DNA of 64,000 bases from Amycolatopsis lurida (GTDB taxonomy: Bacteria; Actinomycetota; Actinomycetes; Mycobacteriales; Pseudonocardiaceae): contig NZ_FNTA01000004.1 in the NCBI RefSeq assembly GCF_900105055.1, forward strand, positions 5,921,501 to 5,985,500, given 5' to 3'. Shown here piece by piece: positions 35,518 through 43,960 of this stretch. Position numbers and translations under genes: made by a program. The first letter of the stretch is position 1. Each line of letters opens with the position of its first letter. The notes beneath the pieces were generated by a model. It had not been told where the DNA came from. It saw only the letters and a program-made list of their open reading frames with translations, and ran no database searches.

Positions 35518-35580
35518 GGAAGTCTCCGCTGCGTCGACGCGCGACCCTCGTGCGACCACTCCGGTCGGCGGGGGTTTTTT
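35503..35580 (+). terminator. ilvB attenuator
   Basis: The first stem pairs CGCGTCGACGC (35503-35513) with GCGTCGACGCG (35531-35541), perfectly. The second is a terminator formed by 35546-35557 and 35563-35574 with some mismatches and followed by TTTTTT (35575-35580). Two CGACC copies (35542-35546 and 35553-35557) can each pair with GGTCGG, which gives possible alternative folds. The exact antiterminator was not resolved by eye. Confidence 0.75.
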
Positions 35581-35659
35581 GTTGCCTGGAACAATTTCAC
35601 TTGCCCGACCAGCCAATGAATACCCGAACGAGTGACTAGACAAGACGAGGCAAACAGCG

Positions 35660-37534
35660 ATGACTAGTGCCACCTCGCGAGCTGAAGCGAACTCCGGTAC
35701 CGCCGGAGCCCGACCCAAGCCGGCGCCGCCCGCCGGGACCCCGGTGCGGGTCACGGGCGCGCAGTCGCTCGTCCGTTCGCTCGAGGCGGTGGGCGCGGAG
35801 GTCGTGTTCGGTATTCCGGGCGGCACCATTCTCCCGGCGTACGACCCGCTGCTCGACTCGACGAAGGTCCGCCACGTCCTGGTCCGCCACGAGCAGGGCG
35901 CCGGCCACGCCGCCACCGGGTACGCGCAGGCCACCGGCAAGGTCGGTGTGTGCATGGCCACCTCGGGTCCCGGCGCGACCAACCTGGTCACCCCGCTGGC
36001 CGACGCGAACATGGACTCGGTCCCGGTGGTCGCCATCACCGGCCAGCAGACCCGCGCGCTGATCGGCACGGACGCCTTCCAGGAAGCCGACATCTGCGGC
36101 ATCACGATGCCGATCACCAAGCACAACTTCCTGGTCACCGACCCGGCGGACATCCCGCGCACCATCGCGGAGGCCTTCCACCTCGCCTCGACCGGCCGCC
36201 CCGGCCCGGTCCTGGTGGACATCCCCAAGGACGTCCTGCAGGAGATGACCTCCTTCTCCTGGCCGACGGAGCTGCGGCTGCCGGGCTACCGGCCCACGCT
36301 GCGCCCGCACGGCAAGCAGGTCCGCGAGGCCGCCCGGCTGATCAGCAAGTCGCGTCGCCCGGTCCTCTACGTCGGCGGTGGCGTGATCAAGGCCGACGCC
36401 TCGCGCCAGCTGATGGAACTGGCCGAGCTGACCGGGATCCCCGTCGTCACCACGCTGATGGCGCGCGGCGCCTTCCCCGACTCGCACCCGCAGCATCTCG
36501 GCATGCCGGGGATGCACGGTTCGGTCGCCGCGGTCGCCGCGATGCAGCGGGCGGATCTGCTGATCGCCCTCGGCGCCCGCTTCGACGACCGTGTCACCGG
36601 GCAGCTGTCCTCGTTCGCGCCGGACGCCGCCATCGTGCACGCCGACATCGACCCGGCCGAGATCTCCAAGAACCGCAAGGCGGACGTGCCGATCGTCGGC
36701 GACTGCGCGGAGATCATCACCGAGCTGATCGAGGCCGTCCGTGCCGAGACCGACAAGTCCGCGAAGCCGGACCTGAAGGACTGGTGGACCCAGGCGAGCG
36801 CTTGGCGTGACGACTACCCGGCCGGTTACGAGTGGCCCGACGACGGGACGCTTTCCCCGCAGTACGTCATCGAGCGCATCGGTTCGCTCGTCGGCCCGGA
36901 CGCGGTCTACACCGCGGGCGTCGGCCAGCACCAGATGTGGGCCGCGCAGTTCGTGAAGTACGAGAACCCGCGCACCTGGATCAACTCCGGCGGCCTCGGC
37001 ACGATGGGCTTCGCCGTCCCCGCCGCGATGGGCGCCAAGTTCGGCATGCCGGACAAGCAGGTCTGGGCCATCGACGGTGACGGCTGTTTCCAGATGACGA
37101 ACCAGGAACTGGCCACCTGCGCCATCGAAGGCGCGCCGATCAAGGTCGCCGTCATCAACAACGGCAACCTGGGCATGGTCCGCCAGTGGCAGAACCTCTT
37201 CTACTCCGAGCGGTACTCCAACACCGATCTCGGTACCCACAAGCACCGCATCCCCGACTTCACCCTCCTCGCGGAAGCGCTCGGCTGCGCCGGGCTCCGC
37301 TGTGAGACCAAGGAGGACGTCGACGCCACCATCCGGCGTGCCATGGAGATCAACGACCGCCCCGTCGTGATCGATTTCGTGGTGGGGAAGGATGCCCAGG
37401 TGTGGCCCATGGTGGCCGCGGGCACCGGTAACGACGAAATCATGGCCGTGCGCGGGATCCGCCCGCTCTTCGACGACGACGAGGTCGCCGCCGAGGCGGA
37501 GCTGAACGCCGCCACAGAAGGAGACGCCCGATGA
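35660..37534 (+). CDS. ilvB: Acetolactate synthase large subunit
   Basis: A 624-residue ThDP-dependent acetohydroxyacid synthase. The catalytic glutamate is in VRHEQGAGHAATGYAQATG, and the ThDP/Mg motif is DGDGCFQMTNQELATC with the closing NN of VAVINN. It condenses pyruvate with pyruvate or 2-ketobutyrate, the shared first step for Val/Leu and Ile. It has an extended Ala/Pro-rich N-terminus. The start follows GAGG, and the stop overlaps ilvN (ATGA). Confidence 0.97.
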   Translation: MTSATSRAEANSGTAGARPKPAPPAGTPVRVTGAQSLVRSLEAVGAEVVFGIPGGTILPAYDPLLDSTKVRHVLVRHEQGAGHAATGYAQATGKVGVCMATSGPGATNLVTPLADANMDSVPVVAITGQQTRALIGTDAFQEADICGITMPITKHNFLVTDPADIPRTIAEAFHLASTGRPGPVLVDIPKDVLQEMTSFSWPTELRLPGYRPTLRPHGKQVREAARLISKSRRPVLYVGGGVIKADASRQLMELAELTGIPVVTTLMARGAFPDSHPQHLGMPGMHGSVAAVAAMQRADLLIALGARFDDRVTGQLSSFAPDAAIVHADIDPAEISKNRKADVPIVGDCAEIITELIEAVRAETDKSAKPDLKDWWTQASAWRDDYPAGYEWPDDGTLSPQYVIERIGSLVGPDAVYTAGVGQHQMWAAQFVKYENPRTWINSGGLGTMGFAVPAAMGAKFGMPDKQVWAIDGDGCFQMTNQELATCAIEGAPIKVAVINNGNLGMVRQWQNLFYSERYSNTDLGTHKHRIPDFTLLAEALGCAGLRCETKEDVDATIRRAMEINDRPVVIDFVVGKDAQVWPMVAAGTGNDEIMAVRGIRPLFDDDEVAAEAELNAATEGDAR

Positions 37535-38037
37535 GCGTGCACACCCTGAGCGTTCTGGTCGAGAACAAGCCCGGTGTCCTCGCGCGGGTTTCCGGACTGT
37601 TCTCCCGGCGTGGGTTCAACATCGAATCCCTCGCCGTCGGGCCCACGGAGAATCCCGAGGTGTCCCGGATGACGATCGTGGTCGCCGTTGAGGAGCTACC
37701 GCTCGAACAGGTGACCAAACAGCTCAACAAGCTGGTCAACGTCATCAAGATCGTGGAATTGGAAAAGTCCACAGCCGTGCAGCGTGAACTGCTGCTCGTG
37801 AAGGTCCGGGCCGACAACACCGTGCGCAGCCAGGTCCTCGAAACAGTGCAGTTGTTCCGCGCGAAGGTGGTGGACGTGTCGCCCGAGGCGCTCACCGTCG
37901 AAGCCACCGGCACCTCGGACAAGATCGGTGCCCTGCTGCGGATGCTGGAGCCCTATGGCATCCGCGAACTGGTCCAGTCCGGAATGGTCGCGGTCGGCCG
38001 GGGCGCCCGGTCCATCACCGCCACCTCCGCTCGATAA
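37531..38037 (+). CDS. ilvN: Acetolactate synthase small (regulatory) subunit
   Basis: A 168-residue regulatory subunit with an N-terminal ACT domain (SVLVENKPGVLARVSGLFSR, GFNIESLAVGPT) and a C-terminal domain of the IlvH type. It binds valine and tunes IlvB. The ATGA overlap keeps it stoichiometric with IlvB. Confidence 0.96.
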   Translation: MSVHTLSVLVENKPGVLARVSGLFSRRGFNIESLAVGPTENPEVSRMTIVVAVEELPLEQVTKQLNKLVNVIKIVELEKSTAVQRELLLVKVRADNTVRSQVLETVQLFRAKVVDVSPEALTVEATGTSDKIGALLRMLEPYGIRELVQSGMVAVGRGARSITATSAR

Positions 38038-38071
38038 CTTTTGTAAGTCAGGAAAGGAAGTAGTACCCCTC

Positions 38072-39085
38072 ATGGCAGTGGAAATCTTTTACGACGACGA
38101 CGCGGACCTTTCGATCATCCAGGGTCGCAAGGTCGCCGTGATCGGCTACGGCAGCCAGGGTCACGCGCACTCGCTGAGCCTGCGCGACTCCGGCGTCGAT
38201 GTCCGCATCGGTCTGCCCGAGGGCTCGAAGTCGCGGGCCAAGGCCGAGGAGCAGGGTCTCCGCGTGCTCACCCCGGCCGAGGCCAGCGCCGAAGCCGACC
38301 TGATCATGATCCTCGCACCGGACACGAAGCAGCGCTTCATCTACGAGCAGGACATCGCGCCGAACCTCAAGGACGGCGACGCGCTGTTCTTCGGCCACGG
38401 CTTCAACATCCGCTACGACCTGATCAAGCCGCCGTCCAATGTGGACGTCGCCATGGTCGCGCCGAAGGGTCCTGGCCACCTCGTCCGCCGCCAGTTCGTC
38501 GACGGCAAGGGCGTCCCGGCGCTCATCGCGGTCGAGCAGGACGCCTCCGGCAACGCGCAGGCGCTCGCGCTCTCCTACGCGGCCGCCATCGGTGGCGCCC
38601 GCGCCGGTGTCATCAAGACGACCTTCACCGAGGAGACCGAGACCGACCTCTTCGGTGAGCAGGCCGTCCTCTGCGGTGGCGCCTCCGCGCTGGTGCAGAC
38701 CGGTTTCGAGGTGCTCACCGAGGCCGGCTACGCCCCGGAGATCGCCTACTTCGAGGTGCTGCACGAGCTGAAGCTGATCGTCGACCTCATGTACGAGGGC
38801 GGCATCGCCCGTCAGCGCTACTCGATCTCCGACACCGCCGAGTACGGCGACCTGACCCGCGGCCCGCGCGTCATCTCGCCGGCGGTCAAGGAAGAGATGA
38901 AGAAGATCCTCGGCGAGATCCAGGACGGCACCTTCGCCCGCGAATGGGTCGCTGAGGACGAGGCCGGACGGCCGAACTTCACCAAGCTCGAGGAGCAGGG
39001 CAACCAGCACCCGATCGAGGAGACCGGCAAGAAGCTCCGCGACCTGATGTCGTGGGTGGACCGGCCGATCACCGAGACCGCCTAG
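38072..39085 (+). CDS. ilvC: Ketol-acid reductoisomerase
   Basis: A 337-residue class I KARI. The NADPH loop is VIGYGSQGHAHSLSLRDSG, and the knotted C-terminal domain with ETETDLFGEQAVLCGG and YEGGIARQRYSISDTAEYGD carries the magnesium ligands. It converts acetohydroxy acids to dihydroxy acids for IlvD. Start ATG 38072 follows GGAAAGGAAG. A terminator closes the ilvB-ilvN-ilvC operon. Confidence 0.97.
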   Translation: MAVEIFYDDDADLSIIQGRKVAVIGYGSQGHAHSLSLRDSGVDVRIGLPEGSKSRAKAEEQGLRVLTPAEASAEADLIMILAPDTKQRFIYEQDIAPNLKDGDALFFGHGFNIRYDLIKPPSNVDVAMVAPKGPGHLVRRQFVDGKGVPALIAVEQDASGNAQALALSYAAAIGGARAGVIKTTFTEETETDLFGEQAVLCGGASALVQTGFEVLTEAGYAPEIAYFEVLHELKLIVDLMYEGGIARQRYSISDTAEYGDLTRGPRVISPAVKEEMKKILGEIQDGTFAREWVAEDEAGRPNFTKLEEQGNQHPIEETGKKLRDLMSWVDRPITETA

Positions 39086-39094
39086 TTGTCACCA

Positions 39095-39131
39095 CGAAGG
39101 GGCCCTTCAGCGCGAAGGGCCCCTTCGTTTT
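39095..39131 (+). terminator. Terminator after ilvC
   Basis: A perfect 14-bp stem (39095-39108 with 39114-39127) with a five-base loop and TTTT after it. The core AAGGGGCC / GGCCCCTT recurs in the hairpins at 54049 and 56756. Confidence 0.88.
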
Positions 39132-39160
39132 GCGTATCGGAAAGCGATAGCGTTGGCACC

Positions 39161-39424
39161 ATGAGTGAGCAGCCGGTGGACGACAAGGCCCAGGTCAGGC
39201 CCGATCTGGACCTGAGCGACGCGGTGTGGATCCGGGCGGAACCGGAAGGCGCGAACCTCGCAGACCGCGCCGAGTACGCGCTGGTCCCGCATACCGACGG
39301 CGTCACCTATACCGCGATGCGCCAGGCGTCGGATCCGGACGGTCACATCCTCGTGTTCACCCCGACGGAATGGGACGCCTTCGTGAAAGGCGTGCGGGAC
39401 GGCGAATTCGACCTTCCCGCCTGA
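39161..39424 (+). CDS. DUF397 family small protein, orphan
   Basis: An 87-residue protein whose C-terminal half (DPDGHILVFTPTEWDAFVKG, then VRDGEFDLP) is a DUF397 signature, while the N-terminal half is divergent. DUF397 proteins normally pair with an XRE-type HTH gene in actinomycete antitoxin-like or developmental modules. None is adjacent here. TAGCGT at 39148-39153 supports a leaderless ATG. Confidence 0.8.
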   Translation: MSEQPVDDKAQVRPDLDLSDAVWIRAEPEGANLADRAEYALVPHTDGVTYTAMRQASDPDGHILVFTPTEWDAFVKGVRDGEFDLPA

Positions 39425-39431
39425 ACCCGGA

Positions 39432-40445
39432 TCAGTAGGGCAGGACGTACGCGTGGCTCATGTCGGAGTCGTGCGTGGTGGTCGAGCCTTCCGAGTCGGT
39501 GAGTCCGGTGGCCGTTCCCTGGATGCCTGCCGCTTCGCCGCTCAGCCACTCGGCCTTGACGTAGGCGTTGAACCGGGGGACGCAGCCCGGTGCCTTGCTC
39601 ACGGTGAAGTCCGCTTTGTTGAGCGGCACGTATTTGTGGTGCACCCAGTACGGCACCTCATGCGTGACCTGGATGCTGCTGTCGCTCTTGCAGAGTGTGC
39701 CGTCCGCCTTCCACTGGTTGACGAAAAGCGTGAACTTCACCTGCGTGGACTTGTATTTGTCGCAGGTGATGCCCCGTAGGCAGACCTGCAGCTCGACGTC
39801 GCCCACCACATTGAGGCCTTGCACGGTCGAGGGGAGGGTGAAGTGGTCGAGCGAGGGCTCCCACACCTTCGGGGAACCGGTGTGGAGACCACGGACTCCC
39901 GTGCTCACGCTGGACTGCACCGGTTGCCCGTCGGTGGCGTTGGTGACCGAGGTGTCGGCGAACGTGAGGTACCCGCTGACCAAGCGGTAGGTGGCGTCAC
40001 TGGTCGGGCTGAGGGAGTTGCCCCGCACGTTCGCGGTGCAGGTGACCGTGCCCGCGACGCCGGGGTGGACGAGGAAGCGGGTGTAGAGCGTCACGTCCTG
40101 GTTGGGGGAGCCCGAGTTCGTGTCGTAGACGTTCTGCCCGATCACCATGTTCTTGCTCCAGCCGCCCGGGCCCCGGCAGACGATTTCGTTGTCGAAGAGG
40201 CTGCGGATGGTGGCGTCGTTGACCCGCATCTTCGAGACCACGTACGCGGTCTGCGTGGCGGTCATGTCCAGCGAAACGGTGCCCACGGGAGTGACGCTGT
40301 GCACGACACCCGACTCCGGGAGCTTGGGGACCGAGATCGTTTGCGGGGTGAAGGTGACGAATGTCGCCGCTTGCGCGGGGGTGGCGGCCAGGAGGCAGGC
40401 GATCAGTGCGAAAACCGCTGCCGTGGCCAAGGAACGGACGTTCAA
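39432..40445 (-). CDS. Secreted protein of unknown function
   Basis: A 337-residue protein with a Sec signal peptide (MNVRSLATAAVFALIACLLA then TPAQAATF, cleavage near AQA). The mature part is beta-rich with six cysteines, including VCLRGITC. No catalytic motif is visible. It has fewer GC-saturated codons than neighbouring anabolic genes and is the first of three small secreted proteins grouped around a regulator. I do not recognise the family. Confidence 0.75.
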   Translation of the reverse strand: MNVRSLATAAVFALIACLLAATPAQAATFVTFTPQTISVPKLPESGVVHSVTPVGTVSLDMTATQTAYVVSKMRVNDATIRSLFDNEIVCRGPGGWSKNMVIGQNVYDTNSGSPNQDVTLYTRFLVHPGVAGTVTCTANVRGNSLSPTSDATYRLVSGYLTFADTSVTNATDGQPVQSSVSTGVRGLHTGSPKVWEPSLDHFTLPSTVQGLNVVGDVELQVCLRGITCDKYKSTQVKFTLFVNQWKADGTLCKSDSSIQVTHEVPYWVHHKYVPLNKADFTVSKAPGCVPRFNAYVKAEWLSGEAAGIQGTATGLTDSEGSTTTHDSDMSHAYVLPY

Positions 40446-40488
40446 GTGGACCCTCCTTATCGGTGCTTCTCGGTGCGGATCCGATCGG

Positions 40489-40956
40489 TCAGCTGTTCGG
40501 CGGCTTTCCCGGGTAGGGGCCGTCGCATTCGCTGACGCCGCGATAGCAGTAGAAGTGTTGGAGGCCTTCGGCGGGGTTTCCGGTGGTCATCCAGACACGG
40601 GCTCTGGTGGCCCCGCCGACGACGTCCGCGTCGAGGGGGAGGGATGCTTGCCCGGATCTGTCACACCAGGTGCTGGAATTCTGGGTGTCCAGATAGGTGG
40701 TGCCCGCCCAGGCGTCCGCGTAGATACGACGGCATCCGCTGGCTTTGAACGCTCCGTCGACGCCGACCGACCGGTTGTACCAGGTGACCTTGCCGATGTA
40801 GTAACTCGCGCCGACCTCGATCCGGAACGTACTGGTGGGGTAGGCGGCGGCGGTGGCCGGTGTCGCCGCGAAGACCAGCCCGCCCGCCGACGCGACCGCG
40901 GCGACGGCCGCACCGACCTTCCTCATGCGACTCTTCGCTTTCGTCGATCTCACCAT
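40489..40956 (-). CDS. Small secreted four-cysteine protein
   Basis: A 155-residue protein with a signal peptide (MVRSTKAKSRMRKVG, hydrophobic core, ATPATAAA cleavage region). The mature protein has four cysteines (SGCRR, TWCDR, FYCYR, SECDG), consistent with two disulfides. ATG 40956 is chosen because GGGAG lies upstream with eight bases spacing. It ends 43 bases before the start of the 337-residue secreted protein on the same strand, so cotranscription is possible. Confidence 0.72.
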   Translation of the reverse strand: MVRSTKAKSRMRKVGAAVAAVASAGGLVFAATPATAAAYPTSTFRIEVGASYYIGKVTWYNRSVGVDGAFKASGCRRIYADAWAGTTYLDTQNSSTWCDRSGQASLPLDADVVGGATRARVWMTTGNPAEGLQHFYCYRGVSECDGPYPGKPPNS

Positions 40957-41073
40957 GACGATCACTCCCAGGTTCGTTTTGTCCGGCGACACCACTCAAC
41001 CCCGCGTGGCTGTCGCACCGGAAAGGATTCGAGCCCGTTCAAATCCGTCGCGAAGACTGCTACCGTCGACGTG

Positions 41074-42054
41074 GTGCTCACGTTGCGTGTCGACGCCGAC
41101 ACGGTGTCCAGGACACGGTTTTCCCCTTCCCCCGCAGCGGAATCCCTGGCGTGGCTGAAACTCGCCGCCGCCTCGGGGCGGCACCCGGTGTTCGGCGACC
41201 CCGGACCACTCGCCCGCGCGTCACTCGCCCATCCGGACGTCGCCCTGCTCGCGGACCTGTTGCCGCGCGACGGCGACACCTACACGCCCGATCTGCTCAC
41301 CCCGCAGCCGGGCACGGACACGCAGGGCCGCGACCTGCTCGACGCACAGATCGCCCAGATCGAGGCGGCCGCGCAGGACGACCTCGAAAGCCAGGTCTTC
41401 CACTACACCCGGACCCACTGGAGCAGGCCACTGGACACCGAGACCCGCCGGGTCGCCGAATCGGGACGGATGCAGCGACGGCTCGCCAACGGCCTCGCCC
41501 GGTTCTGGCGGGACACCCTCGCCGATGGTTGGCCCGACCTGCGCTCGATCCTCGATCAGGACATCGCCCACCGCGCGACGGGCATCGCCACCCACGGCAT
41601 CGGCCGGACGCTCGGAACGCTCCACCCCGACATCGCCTGGTCCGGCGACGCGGTCACCATCGAGAAGACGTGGGACGGCGAGGTCGACGGCACCGGCCGG
41701 GACCTGGTCCTCGCCCCCGGAGTGCTCAACTGGCCCGACGTCATCATCCAGGTCGACACCCCCGGCCAGCTCGTCCTCTACTACCCCGCCCAGCGGGTCG
41801 GCACCGGCCGGGACCGCAGGTCCGGAAACCTCGCGCAAGTGGTCGGCAACGCCCGAGCGGCCATACTGGCGGACCTCGAAACCGCCCGGTCCACGGCGGA
41901 ACTCGCCGCCCGGCTCGGATACAGCCCCGGCACCGTCTCCTACCACCTCGGCGCGCTGCACCGCGCCCGTCTCGTCACCAAGGTGAGAGACGGGCGCTAC
42001 GTGCTGTACCAGCGGACCGCGCGGGCGGCAGGTCTGCTGGAAGCCCGCGATTAG
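41074..42054 (+). CDS. Winged-helix (ArsR-like) transcriptional regulator
   Basis: A 326-residue protein. The C-terminal winged helix shows TAELAARLGYSPGTVSYHLG and VRDGRYVLYQRT, as in ArsR-type regulators; the long N-terminal part (LTLRVDADTVSRTRFSPSP) resembles the DUF5937-type fusion common in actinomycetes. TACCGT at 41061-41066 places a leaderless start at GTG 41074; GTG 41071 is the alternative. It is divergent from the four-cysteine secreted protein and may control it. Confidence 0.78.
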   Translation: MLTLRVDADTVSRTRFSPSPAAESLAWLKLAAASGRHPVFGDPGPLARASLAHPDVALLADLLPRDGDTYTPDLLTPQPGTDTQGRDLLDAQIAQIEAAAQDDLESQVFHYTRTHWSRPLDTETRRVAESGRMQRRLANGLARFWRDTLADGWPDLRSILDQDIAHRATGIATHGIGRTLGTLHPDIAWSGDAVTIEKTWDGEVDGTGRDLVLAPGVLNWPDVIIQVDTPGQLVLYYPAQRVGTGRDRRSGNLAQVVGNARAAILADLETARSTAELAARLGYSPGTVSYHLGALHRARLVTKVRDGRYVLYQRTARAAGLLEARD

Positions 42055-42068
42055 CCTGTCGGCCTGAG

Positions 42069-42102
42069 ATGTCCACAGCCGACGACCGTCGACTGTGGAC
42101 AT
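42069..42102. terminator. Inverted repeat between convergent genes
   Basis: ATGTCCACAG (42069-42078) pairs perfectly with CTGTGGACAT (42093-42102) around a 14-base loop that itself can pair partly. It lies between the regulator and the next secreted-protein gene, so it is a likely bidirectional terminator. Confidence 0.65.
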
Positions 42103-42132
42103 TCGGACGAGCCCTGTGGCCTCGGCCCCTGA

Positions 42133-42465
42133 TCAGTCCGGGTAGTCCACGCTCATTCCTCGCAGATTCGTGGTGTCCTGGGGACAGTTCACCTTCGATT
42201 CCTCGTTCTTGTTCGCCCACGGGCCGAAGTACCACCGGTAGGTGGGTTGGGTATACGTACGGCACTCCGCCGCCGCTCGATGTGCGCGTCGGGTGCACTT
42301 CGACGAAACCGCCCAGGAACCCGTACTCCGCCACACGCTGCAGTCGGGTGGGATGGCCTGGGTCGACGCGGATGCGGCCGGTGCCATCGACACCAGTGAG
42401 CCCGCGGCGATCGCCATCACCGCCGCCGCGACTCCTCCGCGTGCTTTCGACCGGATGCTCGTCAT
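42133..42465 (-). CDS. Small secreted four-cysteine protein
   Basis: A 110-residue protein with a signal peptide (MTSIRSKARGG, hydrophobic core AAAVMAIAAGSLVSM, cleavage near ASAST). The mature 75-80 residues contain four cysteines (DCSVW, SKCTR, AECRT, VNCPQ). GGGAGG precedes the ATG at 42465. It is unlike the 155-residue secreted protein in sequence but has the same design. Function unknown. Confidence 0.7.
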   Translation of the reverse strand: MTSIRSKARGGVAAAVMAIAAGSLVSMAPAASASTQAIPPDCSVWRSTGSWAVSSKCTRRAHRAAAECRTYTQPTYRWYFGPWANKNEESKVNCPQDTTNLRGMSVDYPD

Positions 42466-42743
42466 CGGTTCCTCCCTCGTGGTGAGATCCGGCGGATCCG
42501 GACTCGCCGTCGGGTTCACGCACTCGCCGACGAGGTCGTTGCCATCCGGCGAGCACGATCACCCGGATGGCGCTGATCAGCCCTTCGCGTACGCGCAGAG
42601 GAATCATCCCCGGGTCACTTGTCCCGCGAATCAGGACATCCGGCCTGTCCAAGCGCGCGTTCAGTTCGCCGCCGAAGTTCTCGCGGAGGGTTTCGCGGTT
42701 CTCCTGCCCGGCGGGCGTTGCGGACTCCCGCTTGTCCGCCTGG

Positions 42744-43685
42744 TCACTCCGCGACGGACAGCACGACCTTTCCCGTGGTCTTCCCGGCGGCCACGAGCTC
42801 TTGGGCCTTCGCCGCCTCTTCGAGGGGGAACACCGTGTCGATCGTCGGCCTGAGACGTCCGCTGTCGACGAGTTCGGCCAGCGCGAGCAGTCCGGTGCGG
42901 TCCGGCTCGGCGAGGGTGAACCCGGCGGTGACTCCGGCGGCCTCGGCCAGTTCCGGCATCCGCTCGTCGTTCGTGCGGGTGAGCTGGACGAGTCTGCCGC
43001 CGCGGCGAAGCGTCTTGAGCGACCGCGGCCCGTACTCCTGGCCGATCGTGTCGAGGACGACGTCGACGTCGCGGACCTCCTTGGCGAAGTCCGTCGTGCG
43101 GTAGTCGACGAGCTCGTCCGCGCCGAGGCCGCGAAGGAACTCGTGCTTGGCCGCGCTGGCCGTCCCGATCACGTACGCGCCGCGCGCCTTGGCGATCTGC
43201 ACCGCGAGATGCCCGACCCCGCCCGCCGCCGCGTGGATCAGCACCCGTTGTCCCGGCCGGATGTCCGCCGTGTCGACGAGGCTCTGCCAGACGGTCAGCC
43301 CCGCGAGCGGCACCGCGGCCGCGTGCACGTGGTCCAAAGTGGACGGTTTGCGCACGAAGTGACGGCTCGGCGCGGCGACGTACTCGGAGTACGCCCCGGC
43401 CTGGAACGGGAACGACGGCATGCCGAAGACCTCGTCGCCGGGGGAGAACAGGGACGCGCCCGCGCCGACCTCCTCGACCACGCCGGACACGTCCCAGCCG
43501 AGGATGAACGGCGGATCGCCCATCGGGCCGATGCCCCCGGTCTCGCGGGTCTTCCAGTCGACCGGGTTGACGCCGGCGGCGTGCACCCGGACCAGGATCT
43601 GGGTCGGGCCGGGGACGGGTCTCTCGACGTCGACGAGTTCGAGGACTTCAGGGCCGCCGAGGCGGTTTTGACTGATCGCTCGCAT
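42744..43685 (-). CDS. NADP-dependent quinone oxidoreductase-like MDR protein
   Basis: A 313-residue MDR oxidoreductase. It shows GVNPVDWKTRETGG, LGWDVSGVVEEVGAG and the cofactor loop IHAAAGGVGHLAVQIA, with a C-terminal AAGKTTGKVVLSV. It lacks zinc-binding cysteines. It is a paralogue of the 10747-11637 protein. ATG 43685 matches the conserved MRAI start of the family. The substrate is unknown. Confidence 0.87.
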   Translation of the reverse strand: MRAISQNRLGGPEVLELVDVERPVPGPTQILVRVHAAGVNPVDWKTRETGGIGPMGDPPFILGWDVSGVVEEVGAGASLFSPGDEVFGMPSFPFQAGAYSEYVAAPSRHFVRKPSTLDHVHAAAVPLAGLTVWQSLVDTADIRPGQRVLIHAAAGGVGHLAVQIAKARGAYVIGTASAAKHEFLRGLGADELVDYRTTDFAKEVRDVDVVLDTIGQEYGPRSLKTLRRGGRLVQLTRTNDERMPELAEAAGVTAGFTLAEPDRTGLLALAELVDSGRLRPTIDTVFPLEEAAKAQELVAAGKTTGKVVLSVAE

Positions 43686-43783
43686 GCGGTCCATTGTTCG
43701 GCGAGCGTCGTACGTTCGGCGAGGTTCGGGCGGGCCAAGCGTCGTCAGGATCGGGACAGCCGTTCGGGCCGCCTGCCGCGGAG

Positions 43784-43836
43784 GTTGCGAAAGCCACTTT
43801 CGCAACCTTCAACGTTGCGAAAGTGGCTTTCGCAAC
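43784..43836. repeat. Perfect 23-bp inverted repeat, AAAGCCACTTT type
   Basis: Arms 43784-43806 and 43814-43836 are perfectly complementary, with a seven-base loop. Each arm is itself nearly self-complementary (GTTGCGAAAG...CTTTCGCAAC). It lies downstream of the ankyrin gene and is a likely terminator. Confidence 0.78.
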
Positions 43837-43870
43837 GCGGCGGCGGCAGGTGGTGGCGGATCCCCCGGAT

Positions 43871-43923
43871 GTCGCGAAAGCCACTTTCGAGACGTCTGGT
43901 GTCGCGAAAGTGGCTTTCGCGAC
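43871..43923. repeat. Second inverted repeat, AAAGCCACTTT type
   Basis: Arms 43871-43893 and 43901-43923 match the preceding repeat's design with GTCGCG instead of GTTGCG ends and one mismatched pair near the end. The two hairpins are in tandem, 34 bases apart. Confidence 0.75.
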
Positions 43924-43960
43924 ACTCGCGCGGGCGGGTGCCCACGTGCCAGGCACGCGC

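Noticed and set aside
43784..43923. CRISPR array
   Set aside because: The repeats are two inverted pairs, not direct repeats with regular spacers, and there are no cas genes.
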